Below, piece after piece: positions 8,101-16,824 of a stretch of 24,198 nucleotides of DNA. Location of the stretch: positions 1-24,198 of the IMG/VR virus record IMGVR_UViG_3300037070_000699. The stretch is one strand, 5' to 3'. How positions within the stretch are numbered: the first letter of the stretch is position 1; each line of letters begins with the position of its first letter. Position numbers and translations under genes: made by a program. This DNA comes from a virus. The notes under the pieces are model-generated. The model was not told the origin of the DNA and did not search any database. It was given only the letters and a program-made list of their open reading frames with translations.

Positions 8101-10012
8101 GGCTCTCGGATCGACGCTACGGACCGAGTTCGGCGACGCGGACGCAGACATCACGGATAGCCTCTTTGTCCTGACCAACGACGTTGAGAGCATCGCCGCG
8201 GCGCTAACCGTCGTGGAGACGCAATTCGGCGGGACGAACCTCGTCAAGAACCCGCAGTTCAGCGATGGGGTTAAGGCGGTCGGGGTGGCCCCGGCCAACT
8301 GGACCGACTGGGATGCCGGGATGACCGTGGCGCAGAAGACCGCGCCGGGCGTCGGCGCCGGCGCCTTGCAGGGCGCCCCGACGAGATACGTTGCTGTTTT
8401 CCCGTCCAACGACTGGGTTCATGATCTGCGGGCGCACCGCCCGGTTCCGATCCGTGCCGGCGAGCGGATCGAGGTAAGCGGACAATTCGCGGCATCGTCG
8501 GCGGCTACCGGAAAGGCCGTGACGCTCTGGGTCCGGTTCTATGACACCAACGGGGATGTCGTCTCCAGTGTATTCCCGCCCGCCCTTAGCCTGACCGGCG
8601 GGGCGACGTGGGTTACCATGACGCCCCCGGTGTTAACCGCCCCGGCCGGCGCGGCGACATTCAGCCTCTACGTCCGGGAGTTGGCGGGCGGGTCATCGAC
8701 GCCCGTATATTTCACCAACGCCCAAAGCCGGATTGTTGACAACGCTTCTTATTCGTCGGCACAGGTCGCGCTTGCGTCCGCATCGACAGCGACGAGCACG
8801 GTCGCGACGTGGCAAGCCAGCGTTGAGGCACACTTCGATGATATGGACGCCATGGTTTCGGCCACGGCGACCGCCTACGCAACTGCGTCTTATGCCGCCT
8901 CCGCCTATGTCGTAAAGTTCCTGAACGGCGCATTTAAGCTCGTCGGCTGGAACGAAACGGACGGCTCGGGCTCGGCTATCGTCCTCGACGCCGACAACGT
9001 GATTGCCCCGGGCACACTGTCGACGGGATCCCTCGTCGTTACCGACCTAGGCTATAACAAGGTTCCGGACGACCAGTTGCAGTCGGCCGTTTCGTGGACT
9101 AGAAATGATGCGGGTTGGTCCCTCCTGCGGGTGGCGACCAGTGCATCGGCGCAGTCGGTCGGCGAAGTGCGCTGGACCAAAGCCAACTATGGCGGCTCGG
9201 TCGATCCGGTGACGTTCCGCGGCCCCGCGTTCTCGGTCAAGCCCGGCCAACGCCTCGAGTGCAGCTATCAGGGCGCGACCAACGGCACGGGGCGGATCTA
9301 CGGCGGCGGTCGGCTTCAGTTCCTTGACCGGGAACTGAACTTCATCTCGATTGTTTACGCCCCCGGTCTTCTCGACACGACTGGCGGCATCCAGAAGTTA
9401 ACCGGCCGGGTTGTCGTTCCCTCCGGCGCCTATCAGGCGCGGTGGTATTGGAGCCTTGACCCGGACCTCACGACTACGCCGGTCGCGCGGCTCTTTGCTC
9501 CAAGCGTAATCTCTAACGAGGATGCGTCGGTCCTCATCACGCCGGACGGGGCTTTCTTCGATCAGCTCACCGCGCAGACAGCGTGGATCGGAACGGCGAA
9601 CATCATCGATGCTTCCGTATCCACGCTGAAGATACAAGGCGGCGCGGTTACGATACCGGTTTACTCACTGGCGGACGGCTCTATCGCACTGACGAATGTT
9701 GATCAGACCGTCGCAACCCTCGTCATCAACCGGAGCGTCGGCTTTGAAACCCGCCTCGGCTTCTCTTGCCAGTATGACGGGCCGAGTGGTGGGGATGCCT
9801 ATATCGTCTTCACTGTAAAGCGCGGATCTACCACCGTCCGCGGAGCGCATCAGGGTAGAAGCGCCGCGCAGAACAGCTTTAGCTACGTCTGTATCGATGA
9901 CAATCTTGGCGGCGGGACCACGACATACACCGTCCAAGCCCGCCGGGAATTAAGCGTGATTGGCGGGAATGTCTATCAACGCTTTATGGAGGCGCACCAA
10001 TTCAAACGATGA
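5141..10012 (+). CDS. Tail tip / host-specificity protein (J-like), 1623 aa
   Basis: The large central tip protein that joins the tail to receptor-binding parts. In order: a Sec signal-like N-terminus (1-25, ending AHA-D), a hydrophobic Ala/Gly-rich stretch (about 35-90), a conserved J-like core (TFGETNP near 107, then a Phage-tail_3-like region about 280-460), fibronectin-like sequence near 560-690, an Ala/Asp/Glu coiled coil (690-755), and three jelly-roll or carbohydrate-binding-like beta domains starting near 766, 1032 (NLVKNPQFSDG) and 1304 (YNKVPDDQL). A small beta domain closes it (1500-1623). The length is typical for J homologues with added fibre domains. The signal-like start is odd, because tails assemble in the cytoplasm. 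Individual domain names are inferred from sequence character. Confidence 0.9.
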   Translation: MPKSLRLLAATLAAFVVSCGAAHADPISATILALGGAFSSASAAVAGAWAAASAATGLAGVAFNVFTQLAGGLVLGALSRAIAPRQKRTVSSGTRVSMTFGETNPASFVMGLGCTPGELLYHNSWDRAGNNTPNEYYVQVIELSDLPSRLERVFINGEWATLKPAETVGDVAGHNPVEGYTVDGYECLWVRFYDGTQTAADPYLVAKFGAHPDRPWTADMVGLGMTYAIVTARLKQINRQKPECKFQIQAWGHYDRRKDSTAGGVGAQRWGDWTTWAPSRNPVVLIDNILRGIHDPINGELIWGGQGITNYHLPASTWFAAMNACDAVRTTSGGDEPEYRAGIEVLVSDEPADLVDELLKACSGQVAEMAGQWHIKVGPPGPAVYDFTDADVILTSPDTFKPIRPLDALYNGIAGQYVDPAAGWVAKDAPLRINDAYIAEDGGKQNIADVSYPSVPYPGQVQRLMLTALKDERRQRAHSLPMPPECVALGPLDDVSYSSVENGYDTKKFAVEMVEDLPDGNVAIAIRERDPSDYDYSILDELPTAIGYRPHLPRPPQLVDFSVEPWTIADAEGRPRTPAIRLNWTVRTGVTGIRYMVRNEETLALVQTEGRASKKPPEDDGGFLVANGNPVVANAAPVSYQVINDPTAGYAILSGEAIKAVTEYGVNCMYEPADQGRAWSGWLTVTTPNVRLILDDFADEVTDVITDARDAADAAAAEAREALAKANEVSDLIGGISAELISDIEDIVDQLAGISTGDIQEIRGIAMAGLRKGGWAVDPTFDEWTPGGTSTPVHYTTANFGTYATRQVSATNAPFLTSALIDVPAGDNGPVLVRCSSDGTDNTKGADPAAEYVVLEALIRGISGTLTDCRLRVEWHSTATSTWVAGHAFDIQNCTGRMVTDWGYSVDPNVVQSKVVIWQRPVTADAVRLVLIVKAAGQTNATVLRIDYLNFGPATEAEVKALLANGYADAAVNAYQIEIEGPTGAIAALGSTLRTEFGDADADITDSLFVLTNDVESIAAALTVVETQFGGTNLVKNPQFSDGVKAVGVAPANWTDWDAGMTVAQKTAPGVGAGALQGAPTRYVAVFPSNDWVHDLRAHRPVPIRAGERIEVSGQFAASSAATGKAVTLWVRFYDTNGDVVSSVFPPALSLTGGATWVTMTPPVLTAPAGAATFSLYVRELAGGSSTPVYFTNAQSRIVDNASYSSAQVALASASTATSTVATWQASVEAHFDDMDAMVSATATAYATASYAASAYVVKFLNGAFKLVGWNETDGSGSAIVLDADNVIAPGTLSTGSLVVTDLGYNKVPDDQLQSAVSWTRNDAGWSLLRVATSASAQSVGEVRWTKANYGGSVDPVTFRGPAFSVKPGQRLECSYQGATNGTGRIYGGGRLQFLDRELNFISIVYAPGLLDTTGGIQKLTGRVVVPSGAYQARWYWSLDPDLTTTPVARLFAPSVISNEDASVLITPDGAFFDQLTAQTAWIGTANIIDASVSTLKIQGGAVTIPVYSLADGSIALTNVDQTVATLVINRSVGFETRLGFSCQYDGPSGGDAYIVFTVKRGSTTVRGAHQGRSAAQNSFSYVCIDDNLGGGTTTYTVQARRELSVIGGNVYQRFMEAHQFKR

Positions 10013-10463
10013 GATATGCCGCCATTTCCGGAGGGAAGATCACTCGGATTACAACGTCGCGGGGGAGCTTATCGTTGCTGCGCCGGACAACGTAAGCGAC
10101 CTGACGCACCGATGGTCATCGGGACATTTTGTTGTCGCGACGATGGCCACGCCCGCCCCCGATCTTTCCGCCATCCGGGCGGGGATGGCGATCACCCCGC
10201 GACAGCTTTTCATCGGCATGGTTCAAGCCGGGTTCTGCACTGCCGAGGAAGGCATCGCCGCGGCGACCACGGGCGCCATGCCGGCGGTAGTCGAGGGCGC
10301 CATAGCCGAGCTATCGCCTGAGGACCAGATTGCCGCGCGCATCACGTGGGCGCGGATGCAAACCGTCGAGCGGCTTGACCCGCTCGTCGGCCTTCTCGCG
10401 GCGGCGGTGGGGATCACCGATGCCGAGGTCGATACCTTCTTTGAAGGGTGCGCGAGCATATAA
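9969..10463 (+). CDS. Small tail-associated protein with ambiguous, possibly frame-disrupted N-terminus
   Basis: The coordinates give the continuous open frame from ATG 9969. The reliable part is from about 10053 on: LIVAAPDNVSDLTHRWSSG, then AITPRQLFIGMVQAGF and a C-terminal helix set ending in VDTFFEGCASI. This resembles small proteins common after J-like genes, with a W-x-x-G-x-F motif followed by a three-helix ITPRQ-type domain; their role is unknown. The stretch from 9969 to 10050 overlaps the J gene and is Arg/Asn-rich, so it is doubtful. In another frame, ATG 10009 (overlapping the J stop) gives MRYAAISGGKITRI, a plausible natural start, and adding one T at 10048-10050 would join it smoothly to YNVAGEL. 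The next in-frame ATG is 10143. Confidence 0.62.
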   Translation: MSINALWRRTNSNDEICRHFRREDHSDYNVAGELIVAAPDNVSDLTHRWSSGHFVVATMATPAPDLSAIRAGMAITPRQLFIGMVQAGFCTAEEGIAAATTGAMPAVVEGAIAELSPEDQIAARITWARMQTVERLDPLVGLLAAAVGITDAEVDTFFEGCASI

Positions 10464-10465
10464 CC

Positions 10466-10822
10466 ATGGCAGACATCAACCTGAACTCCCTGACAAACAA
10501 AGCTTTGTCAGTCGGCTCCGGCTACCTTTTCGGCATCGATGAAAGCGGGGGCAGTGTCTCCGGATTCAAAATGCCGGTAACGGATGTCAAAGCCGCCAGC
10601 GACCTCGCCGCAACCGCGCTCCAGCCCGCCGCCGTGGCGGACATGGCCTATGAAGACCCCGCCGATTGGGTGCCGCGCAGCGAGTACGACGCCGACTTGG
10701 CGACGCTCGCCGCAACCAACGCCTTCCTTCAAGCCCAGATCGAGGAGCTTCAAGGGCTCATCGGGGTCGGGAGCATCGCCGTCTATGAAACCGACGTTTA
10801 CGAGCCCGGAGTATACGCATGA
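10466..10822 (+). CDS. Small fibre-associated protein of unknown function
   Basis: A 118-aa protein beginning MADINLNSLTNKAL, two bases after the preceding stop; a GTG at 10448 would only add an overlap. The N-terminal half is beta-like (SVGSGYLFGIDESGG), and residues 74-104 form a short coiled coil (LATLAATNAFLQAQIEELQGL), which suggests a trimeric fibre or linker. The C-terminus is short and acidic (YETDVYEPGVYA). It overlaps the next gene by ATGA and lies in the fibre gene cluster, so it is probably a minor tail fibre component. I recognise no named family. Confidence 0.62.
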   Translation: MADINLNSLTNKALSVGSGYLFGIDESGGSVSGFKMPVTDVKAASDLAATALQPAAVADMAYEDPADWVPRSEYDADLATLAATNAFLQAQIEELQGLIGVGSIAVYETDVYEPGVYA

Positions 10823-11655
10823 CACTTTCCCTCACGAAGCGGCTCGTTAAGGGCTCGCCCCTGTCGGCCGTCGAGAACGACGCCAACCTTTCCGCCATCG
10901 AGACGGAGGTTAACGGCAAGGTCGCAACGGGCGACAGCCGGCTTTCCGACGCCCGCGCGCCTACGTCGCACACGCAGGCGATCAGCACGATCACCGGGCT
11001 TCAGGCGGAGCTTGACGCGAAGGCGTTGGATGCCGACCTCGACGCCCTGACAACCACGGTCTCCGGCAAGGTGGCGACCGGCGACAGCCGCCTGACGGAT
11101 CGCCGCGCCATCGCGGAAGGCGATTATGGCGGCATCGTCGTGGATAGCGGCGGCATCGTGGAGCTGGACGGGGACGCCGTTCGCGCGGCTCTGGCTACGG
11201 AGCCGCTCGCCGATCCGGACGGCGACCGCATCATGTTCTGGGACGAGAGCGCGGGAACCGGCGGGAGCCTCGGCTACCTCGCGACGGGGACCGGCCTTAC
11301 CATCAGCGGCACCACGATCAGCGTTGATACGATCATCCCGCAGAACAGCAAGTCGGCGGCCTATACCCTAGTCCTCGGCGACGCCGGCAAGCACATCCTC
11401 CACCCGTCCGCCGATACGACGGCGCGTATCTTCACCATTCCGGCAAACTCGTCCGTGGCGTTCCCCATCGGAACGGCGGTGACATTCGTCAACCAGAACA
11501 GCGGCGGCGTTATCACTATCGCGATCACGACCGACACCATGCGCCTTGCGGGCGCGGGCACCACGGGCAGCCGCACCCTCGCGGCGAACGGCATCGCCAC
11601 CGCTATCAAGCTGACTTCCACCGAGTGGATCATCTCCGGGACGGGCCTCACGTGA
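10819..11655 (+). CDS. Tail fibre protein
   Basis: A 278-aa fibre protein. It contains two copies of GKVATGDSRLxDxRA (residues 33-47 and 83-97, coded at 10915 and 11065), 50 residues apart; the GDSRLSDAR-PT-HTQ pattern is very common in phage tail fibres and marks a trimeric repeat. Between them is an LQAELDAKALDADLDALTT coiled coil. The C-terminal half (from about 160) is a beta-rich tip domain (GTGLTISGTTISVDT, then FTIPANSSVAFPIGTAVTFVNQNSGG) similar to the terminal domain of many fibres. Start and stop overlap both neighbours (ATGA and GTGA), so it is probably made in step with the rest of the fibre genes. Confidence 0.78.
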   Translation: MTLSLTKRLVKGSPLSAVENDANLSAIETEVNGKVATGDSRLSDARAPTSHTQAISTITGLQAELDAKALDADLDALTTTVSGKVATGDSRLTDRRAIAEGDYGGIVVDSGGIVELDGDAVRAALATEPLADPDGDRIMFWDESAGTGGSLGYLATGTGLTISGTTISVDTIIPQNSKSAAYTLVLGDAGKHILHPSADTTARIFTIPANSSVAFPIGTAVTFVNQNSGGVITIAITTDTMRLAGAGTTGSRTLAANGIATAIKLTSTEWIISGTGLT

Positions 11656-12683
11656 GCGGAATTCTTCTTCAAGCGGTCGTCGCGGGAAGCAATCCCAGCG
11701 GCGGCGGCGGCGACGTTACCGCCCCGGTCCTTTCCAGCCCTGTGGACACAGTCAACGGGCCGACCGCGGCAACAGGCGGCTTCACTACCGACGAGACCGG
11801 CACGGCCTATTGGGTTGTCCTGCTGACCGCAGACAGCACGCCATCGGCGGCGCAGATCGGTTCGGGCCTGAAGGCGGATGGCGTTACGGCGGCGGTGAAG
11901 TCCGGTTCGCAGGTGGTCAGCAGCACGGGCGCGAAGACGCTTTCCCCGGCGCCTACCATGCTGACGCCGGGGACCGGCTACAAGATCGCCTTCGCGCAGC
12001 AAGACGCGGCTAACAATTGGTCGAACGTCATCGTGGGCGACGGCTTCACCACCGCCGCTGTGGTCAAGGCGTTCTTCACCGCGGGCGTTACCAGCATAAC
12101 CAATCCGATTGCGGCGACCGGGAGCACCGCCGTCGTGGCCGGGGATGCCGTTGCCTTCATGTATTCGGAGCAATCCAGCACCGTTACCGCGGGCACTCTG
12201 ACCGACAACCTGGGCAACACCTACACGGCGTGCAACGCGGGGACGGCCAACGGCACCACCGCCGGCCTCGGGTATTATGGCATCATCACCGTTGCCGGAA
12301 CGTTGACCTCCCTCAGCTTGACGGCGACGGCCAGCACTAACGACGCTTCCGTGAGCGGGGCCATCTTCAACGGGCCATTTACCGGGATCGACGCCAACCC
12401 GGTTGTGAAGACCGACAGCTCATCGCCGATGACCGGCACGTCTACGGGCGTTCTCTCGCAGGCGTCGGAACTCGTCGTCGGGATGATGGCGTCGTCGGCG
12501 AACGGCGCGCTCTCGGCAACGTCACCATGGGTTGAGGCGGGCACCCCCGCGTCTACGGGGCTTCGTCGCGCGCTCATTGCTTACCAGAACGTCGAAGCGA
12601 CAACCGCGGTAACGCCGAGCTTCACCGCGGCAGCGGCGGAAACAACCGTCGTTCAGACGCTCTCGTTTGCGAGGTCTGCGTAA
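11652..12683 (+). CDS. Fibre-type beta-sandwich protein
   Basis: A 343-aa protein. The start is GTG at 11652, overlapping the preceding stop; the frame is open further up, but only inside the neighbour. After a Gly-rich hinge (SNPSGGGG) comes an Ig/Fn3-like domain (about 22-135: TAPVLSSPVDTVNGPTAATG, then GTAYWVVL and TPGTGYKIAFAQQDAANNWS). A second beta domain rich in Thr, Ser, Ala and Gly follows (about 140-343: VTSITNPIAATGSTAVVAGD, LGYYGIITVAGTL). No catalytic motif is seen. It lies between a fibre protein and a giant beta-propeller protein, so a role in the fibre or receptor-binding complex is likely. The assignment is from composition and context. Confidence 0.65.
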   Translation: MSGILLQAVVAGSNPSGGGGDVTAPVLSSPVDTVNGPTAATGGFTTDETGTAYWVVLLTADSTPSAAQIGSGLKADGVTAAVKSGSQVVSSTGAKTLSPAPTMLTPGTGYKIAFAQQDAANNWSNVIVGDGFTTAAVVKAFFTAGVTSITNPIAATGSTAVVAGDAVAFMYSEQSSTVTAGTLTDNLGNTYTACNAGTANGTTAGLGYYGIITVAGTLTSLSLTATASTNDASVSGAIFNGPFTGIDANPVVKTDSSSPMTGTSTGVLSQASELVVGMMASSANGALSATSPWVEAGTPASTGLRRALIAYQNVEATTAVTPSFTAAAAETTVVQTLSFARSA

Positions 12684-12684
12684 A

Positions 12685-15600
12685 ATGGCTAACTCGATCT
12701 TCACCATTGGCGGCGTGCCGTTCTTCGGCCCGTTCGGGCAGGTGTATCAGACCAACGTCCCGGCGGCCCCGAACGGCGTGACGATTGGCGAGATAACGAT
12801 TGAGGTGGACGAGGATATCGGCCGGACGTTTTCCGTAACGCTGGCGTCGTCGGTTTCCTCGGGCATCATCGAATTGTGGCTTAACATCTACGGCACATTG
12901 GGCGGGATCAAGCGGTCGGTCGCGTGGCAGGTTCCGCCCGCCCTTCTCACCACGATGAAGGCGTCGACCGGGGCCATCGTTCTCGGCACCGATGCCGATC
13001 TCCTCCCCGATGCCCCGGGGATGCAGATTGAGTTCTTCCGGTGGGTGCCGGAGGACGCGGACGGCGCGGGCGCGTGTGATCCGGTCTTCGGCGGCGAGAC
13101 GGTGCCGAGCGACGTGCTCCCCGTCTGGACCCTGCCGCAGCCGGCGACGCTTACCGAGGGCGATGCCTTCTCGGTCGACTGGCACGACTACTGCCCGCTC
13201 GGGGCGTCCTTCGTCGTTACCAACGGCCTTACCGGCGGCATCTCGTCGGGGACCGGAAATCGGGATTACGACGTTGCCAGTCTCGACGTTGAAGACCCGA
13301 CCCCCTTCCCGCTAACCGTCGAGGCGACGAGTTCGTCCGGGCATACCTCAATCGGCATTTGGCCGATCACCGTTGAGGCACTCGTCCTCAACCCGGCGCT
13401 TGTCTCCCCTATCGTTGACCAAACTGTCGTCAACGACGACTCGCTGGCGATCCGCCTTTCGGATCGGTTCAGCGGTACCGATCTCGTCTTCTCCCTCGAG
13501 CCGGCCGACGACGTTGACTTCGGCCTCGGCACGGGCGCGGACGCGGACCTATTCCATAACAAGCGGACACTCACCACGGCCCGCGGACCGCTGGAGTTTA
13601 CCGTGACAGCAACGAACAGCGGCGGCTCGGCTTCCGACACCTTCAACGTTACCGTTTCCGTCGTCCGCGCCGACGCCCCCGTCTGGGGCACCGATGTTAT
13701 CATGGGCGCGGCCGAGGCGACCTACACCGATTGGCGGACGGGCACCGTCGAATGGGCGTCGCCGGGCGGCACGCCGCTCTGGACGCGATCCGTCCCCGAC
13801 GCGAACAGCACGGTTCCCGCGGAGCAGTTCGAGGAGTTCGAAAGCCTCGGCGGGGGAGATTACCGTATGCGGATGACCGACGCCACCAAGCGCGGCAACC
13901 CGGATACGCAGACGGCGACCATCACCCTCGGGACGGACCCGATCACCACGGTTAACGGCTCGAACCTCATCACCATTGCCAAGACCGCGCACGGGTTAGG
14001 CGTCGGCCGCAAAGTGACGATTGCCAACGCCCCGACGCTCAACGGGCTGACCGCCGCGCAGATCAACGGCACGCGCGCAATCGTCTCCAAGACGACGAAC
14101 GCCTATGTCGTCCAAGCCGGCGGCAATGCCACGTCCGGATCCGCGGGCGGGGGAACGGGCATCACCTACACCGCTAACCGCGCCGATTATTCCGTGATGG
14201 CGCCCGGCGAGACCGCCGACATCCGCGTTGCGGTGCGGGACGGAAGCGGCGTCGTCAGCAGGTGGTCGGCGCCGATGCAGGTGCCCCAAGTGGTCACGCT
14301 GGGCGGACGGTTCTGGAGGTTCAACTCGCGCCGGCCGCAGGGCGCCTATACCGCCAGCCCGCCATGGGTCGGGGCGCTGGGCAACCAATACCAGCACGTC
14401 GTCGCTTGGAACAAGGGCGGCACGCGCGACACCTCGAAGCGGTATTACCTCTTCACAGGGCAGGACGAAAACAGCGTTTCGTTTTCCCCTGATGGGGGAC
14501 GGACCTTCAGCCCTATCGTTGGCTTCGGGAAGTGGTCGGCATCCGAGAACGGCCTTTATTATAACTCGGATGACCTCACTAACGGCCTGCTCCTGTCGAT
14601 GGGCGGCAGCGCCTACCTCCGCGGCAAGTGCGGGCTCTACGCTTCGACGGACGACGCCCGGACCTTCAGGCGGATCAACCTCAAGCGCACGGGCGGGGCC
14701 GATCCGTTCGCGAGCAACTACACGTACTTCCCGCGTGTCAATATGAACCTGATTGACCGGCGCCCGCAGAACGCCGCCGGCACGCTTACCGACGCGCAGC
14801 GGCCGATCTACGCCGTCGCCCAGCAGAAGAACAGCGCGGCGGTCTTCACCGGCTGCTATCTTTTCAAGTGGGCCGGCGGCGACATCCTGGACGAGGACAA
14901 TTGGTCGCAGGTTTACGAATGGGCGACCGGCGATTTCGATGGCGCCACGTCCACGATTGACAGCGAGCAAGGGATGACGTGGGTTCGCGTCGCGGCGAAT
15001 GGCGACGTGATCGTTGCCGGGCGCAGGGGCCTCTGGCTCTCCACCAATGGCGGAACTGCCTTCACCAAGAAATCCTCGGTTAGCGTCCGCGGGATCGCGG
15101 TCGACACCAAGACCACGGGCGTTTCCGGCGTTACCATCGGCATCTCCGATAAGGCGGGCGCCAACGACTTGTGCGTGCTAAAGACCGCGAACATTCGCGA
15201 CACCGCGTTCTCGGCGCCGACCAATACCGGCCTGCCGACCAACGCTACCATCGTCTCGCTTCAGGGGGCCGACGCCAACTGGAACCGGCTTTATATCGTT
15301 TACAAGTCGGGATCGTCCTACGTCGCCAAGCTCTCGACAAACGGGGGAACGTCTTGGCAGGCGATCAACTCCGCCTCGCCGCCGGGCTATGCCGGCGCGG
15401 ACGCATGGCGTTATGGCTGGGGCGGCGGCCGGGGGCCGGGCATCTATCCGCACCCGACCGACGCCAACCATGTCTTCGCGATGGTGTTCGTCACGGGCAG
15501 CGTTTCGCTCGACGGCGGCGCCAACTTCGACGGCAAGCGCACGGCATTTCTCGACCACGCCCACACGAAGGGATGGGGTTATGACCGAACCGACTGGAAG

Positions 15601-16716
15601 CATATGGTTTCCATGTTGCAGGACAGCGGAGCATTCGAGTTCCCGGCGGGCGTCTCCTATTACAAGGAGCTCGGCCTGAAGTATAACAGCGCCGCCAAGA
15701 ACCAAGCCGGCACGAACGGAACGCCGGTCAGCTTCGCCGCCACCGTCGCCAGCAACAGCAGCCCCGTCACCCGCACCCAAGGGCGCGGCGCGGTCACATT
15801 GCACGGCTCGGCGATGACGCTGTTTACCCTCTCATCCGACAACGTGAATAACAAGTGCGTGCCCTGCATCTTCGCGGCTAACGGCGATATCGTCGTCCGC
15901 ACTGACGTCGGATGGAGCCGCTGTGCGAAGTTCTTCCACCACCCGACCGATACCGGAAAGATCATCCTCGGTAAGTGGTTCATCAGCGGATGGGGAACTA
16001 CGCCGGGAAGCGTCAACTTCACGGACTACAGCGACCGGGAGGTGCTCGGTTACTCCCTGGTTTCCGGGTCGCCCAAATGGTACTTCGGCGCGGCTGGCTC
16101 GAGCGGGACGACCATCTACCGCTCGGCTAATGCCGATGGCTCCGGCGGGACGCTGTGGAAGACCCTCGGGTCTACCTTCGAGCCGTCCTGCACTGCCGTG
16201 GATTTTTTTAACGACGGGACGGTTTTCGTCGCGCGGCAGGACTCGGGCACCGGCGGCAAGGCGGGCACGATCGAGCGGCACACCTCCGGCACCAGTACGA
16301 CCATCTTCAACGCCACCACCACAGTTGCCGCGGCATACTCGGCGCTCGGGATTTCCACGACCGGGATCCCGTTTGGGGACATCGCCTATCTGTTGACCGA
16401 CCCTAACCAGGAAGGGCGGCTCGTCGCCGTGCTCGATACGCCCGGCTGCCCGATCTTCTTTGAGACGGCCAACGCCAACGCCGCGACGCCGACGTGGACC
16501 AACGAGACAAAGAACCTGCCGCATACCTATGGCTGGTATACGATGCTGCATCCGGTGACCGGCGAGCTGGTCACTAACTCCAGCATGGGCGAATTCTGGA
16601 TGCCTGCCCCGAGCAGCTATCCGGCATTGACTAATCTCAACTACTTCACGGAATGGATGGATAACTTCTACGGCCGGGCCGATGTGCCCGATCAACCCGT
16701 CCTTCCCGGAGTGTAA
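12685..16716 (+). CDS. Giant receptor-binding protein with Ig-like modules and Asp-box (BNR) beta-propeller
   Basis: A 1343-aa protein, starting at ATG 12685 one base after the previous stop. The N-terminal part (1-150) is a probable attachment domain. Ig/cadherin-like modules follow (about 150-350), and around 420-485 is a TVNGSNLITIAKTAHGLGVG-type beta module common in phage tail proteins. From about 530 to the end it looks like a large beta-propeller: Asp-box motifs (S-x-D-G-G-x-T-F/W type) appear at about 597 (FSPDGGRTF), 650 (ASTDDARTF), 787 (LSTNGGTAF), 882 (LSTNGGTSW) and 940 (SLDGGANF), with degenerate copies near 1145 and 1253. Such propellers occur in sialidases, xyloglucanases and glycan-binding proteins. 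No catalytic residues could be assigned; glycan binding or depolymerisation at the host surface is inferred. Confidence 0.8.
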   Translation: MANSIFTIGGVPFFGPFGQVYQTNVPAAPNGVTIGEITIEVDEDIGRTFSVTLASSVSSGIIELWLNIYGTLGGIKRSVAWQVPPALLTTMKASTGAIVLGTDADLLPDAPGMQIEFFRWVPEDADGAGACDPVFGGETVPSDVLPVWTLPQPATLTEGDAFSVDWHDYCPLGASFVVTNGLTGGISSGTGNRDYDVASLDVEDPTPFPLTVEATSSSGHTSIGIWPITVEALVLNPALVSPIVDQTVVNDDSLAIRLSDRFSGTDLVFSLEPADDVDFGLGTGADADLFHNKRTLTTARGPLEFTVTATNSGGSASDTFNVTVSVVRADAPVWGTDVIMGAAEATYTDWRTGTVEWASPGGTPLWTRSVPDANSTVPAEQFEEFESLGGGDYRMRMTDATKRGNPDTQTATITLGTDPITTVNGSNLITIAKTAHGLGVGRKVTIANAPTLNGLTAAQINGTRAIVSKTTNAYVVQAGGNATSGSAGGGTGITYTANRADYSVMAPGETADIRVAVRDGSGVVSRWSAPMQVPQVVTLGGRFWRFNSRRPQGAYTASPPWVGALGNQYQHVVAWNKGGTRDTSKRYYLFTGQDENSVSFSPDGGRTFSPIVGFGKWSASENGLYYNSDDLTNGLLLSMGGSAYLRGKCGLYASTDDARTFRRINLKRTGGADPFASNYTYFPRVNMNLIDRRPQNAAGTLTDAQRPIYAVAQQKNSAAVFTGCYLFKWAGGDILDEDNWSQVYEWATGDFDGATSTIDSEQGMTWVRVAANGDVIVAGRRGLWLSTNGGTAFTKKSSVSVRGIAVDTKTTGVSGVTIGISDKAGANDLCVLKTANIRDTAFSAPTNTGLPTNATIVSLQGADANWNRLYIVYKSGSSYVAKLSTNGGTSWQAINSASPPGYAGADAWRYGWGGGRGPGIYPHPTDANHVFAMVFVTGSVSLDGGANFDGKRTAFLDHAHTKGWGYDRTDWKHMVSMLQDSGAFEFPAGVSYYKELGLKYNSAAKNQAGTNGTPVSFAATVASNSSPVTRTQGRGAVTLHGSAMTLFTLSSDNVNNKCVPCIFAANGDIVVRTDVGWSRCAKFFHHPTDTGKIILGKWFISGWGTTPGSVNFTDYSDREVLGYSLVSGSPKWYFGAAGSSGTTIYRSANADGSGGTLWKTLGSTFEPSCTAVDFFNDGTVFVARQDSGTGGKAGTIERHTSGTSTTIFNATTTVAAAYSALGISTTGIPFGDIAYLLTDPNQEGRLVAVLDTPGCPIFFETANANAATPTWTNETKNLPHTYGWYTMLHPVTGELVTNSSMGEFWMPAPSSYPALTNLNYFTEWMDNFYGRADVPDQPVLPGV

Positions 16717-16824
16717 TGACGACCGGATCACCCGGCGCGGTCCGCACAAGCGGGCAAATCGCATGCGTCAGCCTTTTCGATATAGGCGGCCCATGCTTCC
16801 CTTGGTCGGGAAAGGATTAAATTT

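Noticed and set aside
13996-14970. 324-codon and other long minus-strand frames under the beta-propeller gene
   Set aside because: These are shadows of GC-rich coding sequence; the plus-strand product has clear Asp-box motifs.
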